A DNA stretch of 33,068 bases from contig JAAETO010000108.1 in assembly GCA_024228275.1 (NCBI GenBank), positions 1-33,068 on the forward strand, in the 5' to 3' direction. Source of the stretch: Arcobacter sp. (lineage in GTDB: Bacteria; Campylobacterota; Campylobacteria; Campylobacterales; Arcobacteraceae). The number at the start of each line of letters is the position of its first letter. The first letter of the stretch is position 1. Of the stretch, positions 1-9,743 are shown one piece after another. Below the pieces are notes generated by a model. It saw nothing but the letters and a program-made list of their open reading frames with translations, was not told the DNA's origin and ran no database searches. Position numbers and translations under genes: made by a program.

Positions 1-1748
1 TTGACCTTCCCTATAGCTTTCATTCTTTTCTTACCAGCTTTTTGTTTCTCTAAAAGCTTTCTCTTTCTTGTAATATCTCCACCATAACATTTTGCTGTTA
101 CATTTTTACCTGTAGATTTTACAGTTTCACGTGCAATAATATTAGATCCAACTGATGCTTGAATAGCTACTTCAAAAAGTTGTCTTGGAATCATTTCTTT
201 AAGTGCCTTAATAAACTCTCTACCTTTACTTACAGCTTTATTTTCTGGAACAATAATAGATAGGGCATCAACAACATCACCAGCAACTCTTATATCAAGT
301 TTTTGTAGTACTCCTGGTCTAAAACCAATTGGTTCATAATCAAATGAGGCATAACCTTTTGTAGTTGACTTTAACTTATCATAGAAATCCATTACAATTT
401 CATTCATTGGAATATCATATTCTAATAATACTCTTTTCCCAATATAGTCCATTTTAATTTGTATTCCTCTTTTATCATTAAGAAGTTTTATAACATTTCC
501 TAAAAACTCATCAGGTACTAAAATTGTAGCTTTTACATAAGGTTCAAAAATAGTCTCTATATAGTTAGGCTCTGGTAACTCAGAAGGATTTTGAATAGCT
601 ATTTTTTCACCATCTTTTTTTAGAACTTCATATACAACAGTAGGAGCTGTTGCTATTAAATCTAAGTGAAATTCTCTTTCAAGTCTCTCTTTGATTACTT
701 CCATATGAAGCATACCTAAAAATCCTGTTCTAAATCCAGAACCAAGTGCAGCAGAAGATTCAGGTTCAAAAGAGATTGAAGAATCATTTAGTTGAAGTTT
801 AATAAGAGCTTCTCTTAAATCTTCAAATTTGTCAGTTTCAATTGGATAAAGTCCTGCAAATACAAAAGGTTTAGCAGGCTCAAATCCATCAATAGATTCA
901 CTTGTAGGATTTTTAGCATCAGTCATAGTATCACCAACAGCAATACCATCAAGTGTTTTAAGTCCTAGTACTACAATACCAATTTCACCTGTTTTAATTT
1001 CTGGAGTTTTCTCTTTTTTTAAAGGATGAGGGTACATCATATTTAGTACTTGATGTTCTTGTTTAGTATTCATAAGTTTAATCATTTGGCCTTTTTTAAT
1101 AGAACCATCATAAACTCTTACAAGAGCAACTGCTCCTAAATAATTATCAAACCAAGAATCATAAATCAATGCTTTAGTAGAGGCTCTCTCATCTCCTGTT
1201 GGGGCAGGGACTCTATCTACTATAGTATCAATTAAATCTTTTACACCAATACCAGTCTTAGCAGAAATTAAATTATTGTAAGTACAATCTAGTCCAATTG
1301 CTTCTTCTACTTCTTCTAGTACTCTATCTGGATCAGCTGATGGCAAATCAATTTTGTTTACCACTGGAAGTAATTCCAAATTATTATCCATAGCAATATA
1401 TACATTTGCAATAGTTTGAGCTTCAACACCTTGAGTTGAATCTACAATAAGAAGTGCACCTTCAGATGAGGCTAAAGATCTACTTACTTCATATGAAAAA
1501 TCAACATGTCCTGGAGTATCAATTAGATTTAATATATAGTTTTCTCCATCTTTTTTGTAGTTAAGACGGACACTTTGAGCTTTAATCGTAATTCCACGCT
1601 CTTGTTCAATATCCATTGTATCCATTACTTGTGCAGACATGTCTCTATCCGCTACTGAACCACATTCTTGAATTATTCTATCAGCTAGTGTAGATTTCCC
1701 ATGGTCAATATGAGCAATAATTGAAAAGTTTCTAATGTTTTCTTGCAA
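1..1748 (-). CDS. lepA: Elongation factor 4 (LepA), truncated at left window edge (C-terminus outside)
   Basis: Reverse-strand reading from TTG at 1748 gives [30 protein letters not shown]...[18 protein letters not shown]...[19 protein letters not shown], the classic LepA GTPase motifs (P-loop, DTPGH, NKID). Absent from the ORF track, presumably because of the TTG start and window edge. Confidence 0.97.
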   Translation of the reverse strand, partial: MQENIRNFSIIAHIDHGKSTLADRIIQECGSVADRDMSAQVMDTMDIEQERGITIKAQSVRLNYKKDGENYILNLIDTPGHVDFSYEVSRSLASSEGALLIVDSTQGVEAQTIANVYIAMDNNLELLPVVNKIDLPSADPDRVLEEVEEAIGLDCTYNNLISAKTGIGVKDLIDTIVDRVPAPTGDERASTKALIYDSWFDNYLGAVALVRVYDGSIKKGQMIKLMNTKQEHQVLNMMYPHPLKKEKTPEIKTGEIGIVVLGLKTLDGIAVGDTMTDAKNPTSESIDGFEPAKPFVFAGLYPIETDKFEDLREALIKLQLNDSSISFEPESSAALGSGFRTGFLGMLHMEVIKERLEREFHLDLIATAPTVVYEVLKKDGEKIAIQNPSELPEPNYIETIFEPYVKATILVPDEFLGNVIKLLNDKRGIQIKMDYIGKRVLLEYDIPMNEIVMDFYDKLKSTTKGYASFDYEPIGFRPGVLQKLDIRVAGDVVDALSIIVPENKAVSKGREFIKALKEMIPRQLFEVAIQASVGSNIIARETVKSTGKNVTAKCYGGDITRKRKLLEKQKAGKKRMKAIGKV

Positions 1749-1780
1749 GGTATAATCCTAATATAATATAATTTAACGCG

Positions 1781-1786
1781 ATTATA
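1781..1786 (-). promoter_or_regulatory. Candidate -10 (TATAAT) for lepA
   Basis: Minus strand reads AGATATAATCGCG about 35 nt upstream of the TTG start; no clear -35, as is common in Campylobacterota. Confidence 0.45.
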
Positions 1787-1841
1787 TCTAAAAGTTTGTA
1801 AGTTTTGAGTTAAGTGTAAATTTAAGTTAGTTTATTTAGTA

Positions 1842-1872
1842 AATAGAATTTAGGTAAAACCTAAATTCTATT
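1842..1872 (-). terminator. Hairpin downstream of the OmpA-family gene
   Basis: AATAGAATTTAGGT-AAA-ACCTAAATTCTATT, 14-bp perfect inverted repeat just past the stop of the gene ending at 1888; weak U-tract. Confidence 0.6.
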
Positions 1873-1887
1873 ATTTAGAAGTTTTGA

Positions 1888-2997
1888 TTATTTATAAATT
1901 GCACCTTCAACTCTTCTATTCTCAGCTCTACCTTCAGAAGTTGAATTAGAAGCTTTTGGAGATAATTCTCCATATCCCATAGCTTTTAATCTAGATTCAT
2001 CTATACCATATGCTTTTAAAGCTTCAACTGTTGAAGCTGCTCTTCTTTCAGATAATCCTTGATTATATTCTTCTGTACCAACTGCATCTGTATGTGCTGA
2101 AATTTTACCTTTTACTGATGGGAAAGTTTTAAGGAATTTAGCAAATTTTTGGATTTTAGAATCATATTGATTTCTAATTACTGCAGAATCAGTTTCAAAA
2201 TTGATATTTAAGTTAACTGTTAAAGAACAACCTTCACTATTAACGATATCACCTTTTGGAGTATTTGGACATTTATCTAATCTATCAATAACACCATCAT
2301 TATCAGAATCTATTTCACAACCATGAATATTAACAACTGCATCTTCTACAGAGTTTGGACACTTATCTTCTTTATCAATAACTCCATCATTGTCATAATC
2401 TGAATTCACAACAATTTCTACCTCTTTCTTTTCTACAACAACTGGTTCTACAGGAGCTGGAGCTGCTTTTTTACCAAATGGAATAGCAAGTCCTACAGTA
2501 TATAATAAATTATTATCACCGTGATCTGTTTCAATAAGGTGTCTAATGTCTGCTTTTAAAGCTACTGAATGATAATTAGAAAATTTATATTTAACACCAA
2601 CACCGTAGTTACCAAATAGTCCATCTTCATTACCATACATTTCATTGTCAAATAGTTCAATACCAGCACCAATTAAACCATATACCGATGTAGAATCAGA
2701 TAATTTATAATCTTTTACAAAGTTTGTAAACACTCTTGTAATACCTGTATTTCTATTTGAATTATCATAGTCAACATCTTCTAATGTTCTTAAAAAACCT
2801 AATTCAACTTGGTCAAATCTAGAATCTTCTAGGTTAAAACCTAAACTTAATCCAGCATTTGCGTAATTTCTTTCTAAATCTAAATTACCTTCACTGTAAG
2901 TTCCCCCAATCATAGGTGTTATTTCATATTTATAATCATTATTTGCTGCTAGCATAACAGATGCACAAAGTGCAGTTGATAATAAAATTTTTTTCAT
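1888..2997 (-). CDS. OmpA-family outer membrane protein with thrombospondin type-3-like repeats and C-terminal peptidoglycan-binding domain
   Basis: Signal peptide MKKILLSTALCASVMLA; DYDNDGVIDKEDKCP / DSDNDGVIDRLDKCPNTP repeats; OmpA C-terminal NFETDSAVIRNQYDSKI...HTDAVGTEEYNQGLSERRAASTVEALKAYGI. Confidence 0.93.
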   Translation of the reverse strand: MKKILLSTALCASVMLAANNDYKYEITPMIGGTYSEGNLDLERNYANAGLSLGFNLEDSRFDQVELGFLRTLEDVDYDNSNRNTGITRVFTNFVKDYKLSDSTSVYGLIGAGIELFDNEMYGNEDGLFGNYGVGVKYKFSNYHSVALKADIRHLIETDHGDNNLLYTVGLAIPFGKKAAPAPVEPVVVEKKEVEIVVNSDYDNDGVIDKEDKCPNSVEDAVVNIHGCEIDSDNDGVIDRLDKCPNTPKGDIVNSEGCSLTVNLNINFETDSAVIRNQYDSKIQKFAKFLKTFPSVKGKISAHTDAVGTEEYNQGLSERRAASTVEALKAYGIDESRLKAMGYGELSPKASNSTSEGRAENRRVEGAIYK

Positions 2998-3068
2998 AAA
3001 TTTTCCTCTTCTTTAATGTTTTGTAGAATTCTATCTAAAAATAAATTAAAAATTTATTTAATAATGTT

Positions 3069-3998
3069 TTAAATAAAAATAGAATTTACTGATTCGTTAT
3101 TAGTAATTCTTCTAATAGTCTCTCCAATTATAGTTGATCCACTTAATACAGTTATCTTATCAGATGATTCTTTCATTGGAATTGTATCAGATATTACTAG
3201 TTCATCTAATGTACCATTGTTTAATCTTTCATAAGCCGGACCACTTAATACACCATGCGTACAACATGCCATAACTGAAGTAGCACCCATTTTCTTTAAG
3301 GCTTCTGCAGCTTTAACTAATGTTCCTGCAGTATCTACCATATCATCAACTAAAATTACATCTTTTCCATCAACATCACCTATGATATTCATGACTTCTG
3401 CTTCATTCGCCTTCTCTCTTCTTTTGTCAACTATTACTAAATCGTATCCTAGTTTTTGAGCATAAGAACGAGCTCTTGTAACTCCTCCAATATCTGGTGA
3501 AGCAATAATAGGATTTTTTAAATTCTTAGCTTTTAAATAATCAACAAACATGATTGACCCAAATAAATTATCAACAGGAATATTGAAAAAACCTTGAATT
3601 TGAGCTGCATGTAAGTCAATAGTAATCATTCTATCTATACCTGCGGCTTCAAGCATATCTGCAACTAGCTTTGCTGAAATAGGAACTCTAGGAGCTGCTT
3701 TTCTATCTTGTCTTGCGTAACCATAATAAGGAATAACAGCTGAAATAGACTTAGCACTTGAACGTTTTAATGCGTCTATCATAATTAATAGTTCCATTAA
3801 GTGATCATTTGTCGGAGAACACGTAGGTTGAACAATAAATACATCTTGTCCTCTTACACTTTCTTTAATTTGAACGGCTATTTCACCATCACTAAATTTA
3901 TTAATCGTAGCAACACCTACTTCAATATTTAGATATTCACCAACTTTTTTAGCAAATTCAGGGTTCGCAGTACCACTAAAAAGCTTGAATTTTGACAT
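3069..3998 (-). CDS. prs: Ribose-phosphate pyrophosphokinase
   Basis: MSKFKLFSGTANPEFAKKVGEYL...FSDGEIAVQIKESVRGQDVFIVQPTCSPTNDHLMELLIMIDALKRSSA...YYGYARQDRK...VDDMVDTAGTL. The ORF track starts at 4040, but the internal ATG at 3998 matches the expected Prs N-terminus and has an upstream purine-rich RBS (AAGGAAAA). Confidence 0.97.
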   Translation of the reverse strand: MSKFKLFSGTANPEFAKKVGEYLNIEVGVATINKFSDGEIAVQIKESVRGQDVFIVQPTCSPTNDHLMELLIMIDALKRSSAKSISAVIPYYGYARQDRKAAPRVPISAKLVADMLEAAGIDRMITIDLHAAQIQGFFNIPVDNLFGSIMFVDYLKAKNLKNPIIASPDIGGVTRARSYAQKLGYDLVIVDKRREKANEAEVMNIIGDVDGKDVILVDDMVDTAGTLVKAAEALKKMGATSVMACCTHGVLSGPAYERLNNGTLDELVISDTIPMKESSDKITVLSGSTIIGETIRRITNNESVNSIFI

Positions 3999-4030
3999 TA
4001 GATTTTCCTTGTGTGATTGTAGTTTATGCG

Positions 4031-4036
4031 ATTTTA
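4031..4036 (-). promoter_or_regulatory. Candidate -10 (TAAAAT) for prs
   Basis: Minus strand TTGATAAAATCGCATAAACT ~33 nt upstream of the ATG at 3998; overlaps the extended ORF-track start, supporting the shorter CDS. Confidence 0.35.
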
Positions 4037-4128
4037 TCAAAATATTACTTAATAGATATTAATTATTTTTAAAGTTTAGAAATTTATTATTATAATTTAA
4101 TAATAAATATATGAACAAGATATATTTA

Positions 4129-4154
4129 AAACTAGGAAGAGCCTCCTAGTTTTA
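4129..4154. terminator. Hairpin in the mnmA-prs gap (terminator-like)
   Basis: AAAACTAGGA-AGAGCC-TCCTAGTTTT, 10-bp perfect stem. Confidence 0.5.
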
Positions 4155-4329
4155 GGTTATATTTAATTCTTTTATAATCTTTGCACGATTTAAAAGAATT
4201 TATTAGCTAGAAGATTTAGTAAAAAGTGTGATTATACTATTAAAAAAAACTTTTATTGAAAGTCCAAATGGCCTTGGTAACTCTCTTCTCATCCCCATTA
4301 TTTTTTTATAATAAATTTTGCTTTTTGAA

Positions 4330-5427
4330 TTAATAGTAATTACTTATAAATCCTCCACCTAAACAATACTCACCATCATATAAAACAAGGCTTTGTCCTA
4401 AAGTCACAGCTCTTTGAGGATTATCAAATTCAACTAGGACAATATCATCATTAGCTTCTTTTACTGTACAAGCTTGTTTTTGTTGACGATAACGAGTTTG
4501 TGCCATTAGTTTATCACCAATCTTAGGTGGTTCATCCAATACCCAGTGTATATGACTAGCTTCTACATTTTGGCTCATAAGTAAAGGATGATTAGTATCT
4601 TGTACAACTAATAATGTATTAGTTTTCATATCCTTTTTGGCTACATACCATGGGTTATGAATATTATTAGCTGTTTCAGTATCTTTAACACCTCCTACGC
4701 CAATACCTTTTCTTTGACCAAGTGTATAACAAATAAGACCTTTATGTTTCCCTCTTACTTTTCCTGATTCATCTACAATATCTCCAGGAATGGCTTTTAA
4801 ATGTTTTGTAATAAATTCATCAAATTTTTGTTTTCCTATAAAACATATTCCAGTACTATCTTTTTTATCACTTACAGGTAGTTTGTATTCTTTAGCTAAT
4901 TCTCTAACTTCTTTTTTAGTTATATCGCATAGAGGAAATAAAGATTGTGAGAGTTGTTCACTAGATAAAGCATGTAAAAAATAAGTTTGATTTTTTGAAT
5001 CATCTTTTGGAGTAGCTAGTACATGATGATTATTGTGTTTAGCTATTTTAGCATAATGCCCAGTTGCAATCATATCTGCACCCATTTTTTTTGCTTCATT
5101 CAAAAAAACATTAAATTTAATTTCACGATTACATAATATATCCGGATTAGGAGTAAGCCCTTTTTCTAAACCTTCTAAAAATACATCAAATACTTTAGTT
5201 TTATATTCACTAACAAAATCTTTACCTTTTACTTCAATGCCTAATATTTCACCTACTTTAAGAGCATCCTCATATTCTATACGATTAGGACATTGACTTC
5301 CTTCTATTCCGTAATCCCAATTACGCATGAATAAGCCTTGCACTTCATAGCCTTGCTGTTTTAACAGTAAAGCAGTAACCGAAGAATCAACACCACCTGA
5401 CATAGCTACAACTACTTTTTTCTTCAT
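4330..5427 (-). CDS. mnmA: tRNA-specific 2-thiouridylase MnmA
   Basis: MKKKVVVAMSGGVDSSVTALLLKQQGYEVQGLFMRNW (PP-loop SGGVDSS), NPDILCNREIKF, DSTGICFIG, GQRKGIGVGG. Confidence 0.96.
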   Translation of the reverse strand: MKKKVVVAMSGGVDSSVTALLLKQQGYEVQGLFMRNWDYGIEGSQCPNRIEYEDALKVGEILGIEVKGKDFVSEYKTKVFDVFLEGLEKGLTPNPDILCNREIKFNVFLNEAKKMGADMIATGHYAKIAKHNNHHVLATPKDDSKNQTYFLHALSSEQLSQSLFPLCDITKKEVRELAKEYKLPVSDKKDSTGICFIGKQKFDEFITKHLKAIPGDIVDESGKVRGKHKGLICYTLGQRKGIGVGGVKDTETANNIHNPWYVAKKDMKTNTLLVVQDTNHPLLMSQNVEASHIHWVLDEPPKIGDKLMAQTRYRQQKQACTVKEANDDIVLVEFDNPQRAVTLGQSLVLYDGEYCLGGGFISNYY

Positions 5428-5915
5428 TTATTTATCCTTTTCATTTCTTCTAAAGGAATAATCACTGATTCTCTATTGGCCCAATCTTTGTGAGGAATAA
5501 TAAGATCCTCTGTATTTATTTTTTTATTATCAAAAAATATTATATCTATATCCAGAGTTCTAGGCGCATCTTGAAAGGATCGTTTTCTTCCAAATCTTTT
5601 CTCTAACCTTTGCATGTTTTTTAGAAAATCATTAGGGGCTAGATTAGTTTTAATCGCGATTATACCATTTAAAAAGTAATTTTGATCCAAAAAACCAAAA
5701 GGAGGATTTAAAAGTAAAGGTGAAGTCATAATAATACTAATTCTTTTATCTTGTTTTAAACAAAGAAATAATTTATCAAATATTCTTTTGGTATTTCCAA
5801 TATTTCCCCCAATTCCTATAGTTACAGTATACTTTTTATTAGAATTGTTTTTAGATTTTATAGGAAAATTATTTGTGTAAAAAAGTGTTAATCTTTTATT
5901 TAATTTTTTTTTCAT
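5424..5915 (-). CDS. folK: 2-amino-4-hydroxy-6-hydroxymethyldihydropteridine pyrophosphokinase
   Basis: IGIGGNIGNTKRIFDKLF...NPPFGFLDQNYFLNGIIAIKT...QRLEKRFGRKRSFQDAPRTLDIDIIFFDN; overlaps mnmA start by 4 nt. Confidence 0.92.
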   Translation of the reverse strand: MKKKLNKRLTLFYTNNFPIKSKNNSNKKYTVTIGIGGNIGNTKRIFDKLFLCLKQDKRISIIMTSPLLLNPPFGFLDQNYFLNGIIAIKTNLAPNDFLKNMQRLEKRFGRKRSFQDAPRTLDIDIIFFDNKKINTEDLIIPHKDWANRESVIIPLEEMKRINK

Positions 5916-5926
5916 ATTTATCCTGA

Positions 5927-5963
5927 GAAAATAAACCTACTAAAATAGTCAAGTTTATTTTTC
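5927..5963 (-). terminator. Possible terminator after the M24 peptidase gene
   Basis: AAAATAAAC ... GTTTATTTT inverted repeat just downstream of the stop at 5969. Confidence 0.4.
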
Positions 5964-5968
5964 TTAAT

Positions 5969-6997
5969 TTATAGTATAATTGCTCTTCCATTTTCCATAA
6001 CAACACTATCCTCTATTCGTACACCAAATTCATTGGGGAGATAAATTCCTGGTTCTATAGTAAAAACCATATTGTCTTCTATTATAACTTCTGATTTAGA
6101 ATTTATATTTGGAAATTCATGTATATCCAATCCTACACCATGACCTGTACTATGAACAAAGTATTTACCATAACCTGCTTTTGTAATATAGTCCCTAGCA
6201 ATTTTATCAACCTTAGATGCCTTCATTCCACTTCTTGCTTTACTAATTGCCTCAAGTTGTGCTTTAAGTACAATATCGTAAATCTTTTGATATTTTCTTT
6301 TTTTAAAAATTTGCTCTCTTTTAAAAGAAAAGTTTTCGAAATCTACACTTGAAGTACATGTTCTATCAGAACAATATCTTTTATATTTTACTCCAGCATC
6401 AACTAGTAATATATCATTAAGTTTTAATTTTTTATTTGTAGGAAGTGCATGAGGTTTTGCAGCATTTTTGTTAATTGCTACAATAGGATCAAAACTTAAG
6501 TCATAATTGCCAAATGAACTTAACTTTTCAATAGCTTTAAAATGTAAAAAATTTTCACTTTGCTTAGAGCCATTTACTTTAATGAAGTTTGCTAACTCTT
6601 TAAATCCACTTTTTCCTATTTTTGAAGCTTTTTTTAAGAGCTTAATTTCTTCATCACTTTTAATAATTCTTTTTAATTTTGAAAAATTCTCTTTTGGTAT
6701 AAATTCAGTTTTTAAATTTTTTTTTAGTTTTTGATAAAATGATAGTTTAAAATCATTTGGATCAAAAATAAGTCTTTTAATTTTGTTCTTTTTTAATATA
6801 ATCTTTGCATCTTCAATAAGATTTGAACTTTCAATAACACTACAGTTTTTTGCAAATTCCTTAGCTTCAATTGTATATCGTGCATCTGTTATATAAAAGG
6901 CATCATTCTCTAGTTTAAAATAAATAACATTATCGCACGAAAATCCACATTCATAATAAATTGCATTTTCATTTAAAAGTATATAATTTTTCATCAT
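5969..6997 (-). CDS. M24-family aminopeptidase P / Xaa-Pro peptidase
   Basis: LLVDAGVKYKRYCSDRTCT, HSTGHGVGLDIHEFPNI, FTIEPGIYLPNEFGVRIEDSVVM carry the M24 metal-ligand motifs. Confidence 0.92.
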   Translation of the reverse strand: MMKNYILLNENAIYYECGFSCDNVIYFKLENDAFYITDARYTIEAKEFAKNCSVIESSNLIEDAKIILKKNKIKRLIFDPNDFKLSFYQKLKKNLKTEFIPKENFSKLKRIIKSDEEIKLLKKASKIGKSGFKELANFIKVNGSKQSENFLHFKAIEKLSSFGNYDLSFDPIVAINKNAAKPHALPTNKKLKLNDILLVDAGVKYKRYCSDRTCTSSVDFENFSFKREQIFKKRKYQKIYDIVLKAQLEAISKARSGMKASKVDKIARDYITKAGYGKYFVHSTGHGVGLDIHEFPNINSKSEVIIEDNMVFTIEPGIYLPNEFGVRIEDSVVMENGRAIIL

Positions 6998-7037
6998 TTC
7001 CCTTTTCCACTTGATATATAATTAACAATAATTTAAA

Positions 7038-7043
7038 TATAAT
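7038..7043 (+). promoter_or_regulatory. Candidate -10 (TATAAT) for aroQ
   Basis: TTTAAATATAATCTTACC about 31 nt upstream of ATG 7074, in the divergent gap with the M24 gene. Confidence 0.5.
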
Positions 7044-7073
7044 CTTACCTGAAATTTATAAAAGGAATATAAT

Positions 7074-7553
7074 ATGAAAATCGCAGTAATCCAAGGTCCA
7101 AACCTAAATATGTTAGGTATTAGAGAACAACATATATATGGTCCAATGAGCCTTGAACAAATTCATGATCAAATGAAAACAAGTGCAGAACAAAATGGAG
7201 TAGAATTAGAATTTTTTCAATCAAATTTAGAAGGTGAGATAGTAGATAGAATTCAAGAATCTTTAGGTACAGTTGATGGAATATTAATTAATCCAGCAGC
7301 ATTTTCTCATACGTCTATTGCAATTAAAGATGCTTTATCTGCAGTTAATTTACCAACAGTAGAAGTACATATTTCAAATATTTACAAAAGAGAAGAGTTT
7401 AGACAAAAATCAATAACTGCAGCGGCATCTACAGGAGTTATTACTGGATTTGGTCCTTTTGGATATCATTTAGGTTTGATTTCATTAAGTCAAATTGTAT
7501 CAGAAATGAAAGCTGTAGAAAATGCACAAACTGAAGCAAGTCAAAACGGATAA
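7074..7553 (+). CDS. aroQ: Type II 3-dehydroquinate dehydratase
   Basis: [72 protein letters not shown]. Confidence 0.96.
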   Translation: MKIAVIQGPNLNMLGIREQHIYGPMSLEQIHDQMKTSAEQNGVELEFFQSNLEGEIVDRIQESLGTVDGILINPAAFSHTSIAIKDALSAVNLPTVEVHISNIYKREEFRQKSITAAASTGVITGFGPFGYHLGLISLSQIVSEMKAVENAQTEASQNG

Positions 7554-7562
7554 TAAATTTTA

Positions 7563-8792
7563 ATGAAAATTTTAAGTGCATCTTGGATTTTAACATGTAA
7601 TAAAAATAACACCATTTTAAAAAATGGTGCTATTGTATATGACAAAAAAATTATTGATATTGGTAGTTTAGAATTTATAAAAGAAAAGTACCCAAGCATA
7701 GAAATTGAATTTTTAGATGAAAATTCAGTAATTATGCCTGGACTGATTAACTCTCATGTACATTTAGAATTTTCCTCTAATACAACAACATTAAAATATG
7801 GTAATTTCATGTCATGGCTTAAGTCAGTTATATCTTCACGTGATGAACTTGTAGAGAAAGCTGACACTAAACTTATTTCAAAAAAATTATTAAAAATGAA
7901 AAAAACAGGTACTACAACAATAGGCGCTATCTCATCATATTCATATGATCTAGAAGCTTGTTTAAATAGTCCAATTAATACTGTATATTTTAGTGAGGTT
8001 ATTGGAAGTAAAGCTGATATGATTGATACCTTATTTACAGATTTTAAATCAAGATTAGACAATGCAAAACTGAATACATGTGAAAATTTTATTCCTGCAA
8101 TTGCTATACATTCTCCATATTCAGCACATCCATTTTTAATAAGAGAAACATTAAACTTAGCAAAAAAAGATAATTTATCTGTTAGTTCTCACTTTTTAGA
8201 ATCTCCTGAAGAATTTGAATGGTTACATAAAGATACAGGAAGTTTTTTAAATTTTTTTAAAGATTTTTTAGGTCAAGAAAAAAGTATAACTAGGCCTATG
8301 GAGTTTTTAAATCAATTCAAAAATATTAATAACTTATCTTTTACTCACTGTGTAGAAACTACAAAAAAAGATTTATTAAAGATAAAAGAATTAGATGCTG
8401 TAATAAATCATTGTGCTACGTCAAATAGACTATTAAATAACACTAAGTTGGATTTAAAATCTTTAATTGATCTTGAAATAGATTTTTCAATAGGTACAGA
8501 TGGTTTAAGTTCAAATAACTCTTTATCTATGTTTGATGAATTAAGAAATGTATTAATGACACATACAGATATAAATGTTGTAGACTTAGCAAATATTTTA
8601 TTAAAAAGTGCTACGAAAAATGGATCTAAAGCTTTAGGTTTAAATAAAGGTGAACTTCAAAAAGATAAAGATGCAGATATAATTTGTATTTCTTTGCCTG
8701 ATGAAGTTTTAGATGAAAAAGATTTATCTTTGAATGTAATATTACATTCAAAATTTGTAGATAGATCAATTATTGGAGGTAAAGATGTTTGA
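7563..8792 (+). CDS. mqnF: Aminofutalosine deaminase-type amidohydrolase (menaquinone futalosine pathway)
   Basis: Amidohydrolase motifs NSHVHLEFS, SSHFLES, VINHCATSNRLL, SIGTDGLSSNNSLSMFDELRN resembling the Campylobacterota MqnF/MqnX family. Confidence 0.8.
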   Translation: MKILSASWILTCNKNNTILKNGAIVYDKKIIDIGSLEFIKEKYPSIEIEFLDENSVIMPGLINSHVHLEFSSNTTTLKYGNFMSWLKSVISSRDELVEKADTKLISKKLLKMKKTGTTTIGAISSYSYDLEACLNSPINTVYFSEVIGSKADMIDTLFTDFKSRLDNAKLNTCENFIPAIAIHSPYSAHPFLIRETLNLAKKDNLSVSSHFLESPEEFEWLHKDTGSFLNFFKDFLGQEKSITRPMEFLNQFKNINNLSFTHCVETTKKDLLKIKELDAVINHCATSNRLLNNTKLDLKSLIDLEIDFSIGTDGLSSNNSLSMFDELRNVLMTHTDINVVDLANILLKSATKNGSKALGLNKGELQKDKDADIICISLPDEVLDEKDLSLNVILHSKFVDRSIIGGKDV

Positions 8793-9675
8793 TATATTAA
8801 AAAAATTATTTTATCCAATTATAGCAATTTTTGATTTTATAACTAAATATTTTAAATCAATAGTTTTTTTGACAATTTTATATTTTTTTATGTCTAGTTC
8901 GGAAGATTCAACTTTAAGTGGAAATAATTTTGAAAAAGCTAATTTGCAGAGAATTGAGTTAAATGGACCAATTTCAAATGTTGATAATATTTTAAGTCAA
9001 ATTAATAAGGCAAAACAAAATGAATCAATAAAAGGAGTACTTTTAGTTGTAAACTCACCTGGAGGTGCAGTAGCTGCTTCTGTTGAATTAGCTTATGCAA
9101 TAAAAGAGTTGTCTCAAATTAAGCCTGTAGTAGCTTATGCTAGTAGTGTCATCGCTAGTGGGAGTTATTATGCTTCTATTTGGGCTGATAAAATTATTGC
9201 AAATCCTGGCTCAATGGTTGGTTCAATTGGTGTAATTCTAGAAGGTATGAATGTTCAAGAATTAATGGAAAAGATAGGTGTAAAAACTCAAATAGTTAAA
9301 GCTGGAAAATATAAAGAATCTGGAACTATTTCAAGAGAATGGACTAGTTACGAAAAAGAAGAATTAGAAAAAGTTATAAAAGATACATATGATATGTTTG
9401 TTTCAGACGTTGCAAATGCAAGAAAATTAAAAGTTGAAGATCAAAATAAATTTGCAAATGCCCATATTTTTACAGCCTCTCAGGCAAAAAAAATTGGTTT
9501 AGTGGATGAAGTTAAGACTTTAACTTTTGCTATAAAAGAAATAGAAAAACTTTCAAAAGTTACGAAACCAGTTTGGAAAAAAGAGGATAAGCTTGATAAG
9601 TTTATTGATAAGATTATTAATAAAGCTGTAACAAATTTATCTGTATATTTTTCAAGTGAATTAAAAGCTTATTAG
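8785..9675 (+). CDS. sppA: Signal peptide peptidase SppA, 36K type
   Basis: MFDILKKLFYPIIAIFDF (TM), GVLLVVNSPGGAVAASVELAYAIKEL, SVIASGSYYASIWADKIIANPGSMVGSIGVI. ATG at 8785 with GGAGG at 8775-8779; the ORF-track TTG at 8773 is unlikely. Overlaps the mqnF end by 8 nt. Confidence 0.94.
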   Translation: MFDILKKLFYPIIAIFDFITKYFKSIVFLTILYFFMSSSEDSTLSGNNFEKANLQRIELNGPISNVDNILSQINKAKQNESIKGVLLVVNSPGGAVAASVELAYAIKELSQIKPVVAYASSVIASGSYYASIWADKIIANPGSMVGSIGVILEGMNVQELMEKIGVKTQIVKAGKYKESGTISREWTSYEKEELEKVIKDTYDMFVSDVANARKLKVEDQNKFANAHIFTASQAKKIGLVDEVKTLTFAIKEIEKLSKVTKPVWKKEDKLDKFIDKIINKAVTNLSVYFSSELKAY

Positions 9676-9690
9676 TTTAAAATTTTTAAT

Positions 9691-9724
9691 AAAAAAGGCA
9701 AGGTTTCTACACCTTGCCTTTTTT
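9691..9724. terminator. Bidirectional terminator between convergent sppA and ackA
   Basis: AAAAAAGGCAAGGT-TTCTAC-ACCTTGCCTTTTTT, 14-bp perfect stem with A/T tracts both sides. Confidence 0.9.
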
Positions 9725-9743
9725 TATGTCCTAAATATAAAAA

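Noticed and set aside
4790-4984. Plus-strand ORF of 64 aa inside mnmA
   Set aside because: Antisense to a well-supported conserved gene; no RBS, no domain-like composition.
6119-6734. Plus-strand ORFs (77 and 75 aa) within the M24 peptidase gene
   Set aside because: Antisense shadow ORFs, Phe/Asn/Cys-rich as expected from reverse reading of AT-rich coding DNA.
7754-8062. Minus-strand 102-aa ORF within mqnF
   Set aside because: Entirely antisense to a gene with clear amidohydrolase motifs; no independent support.
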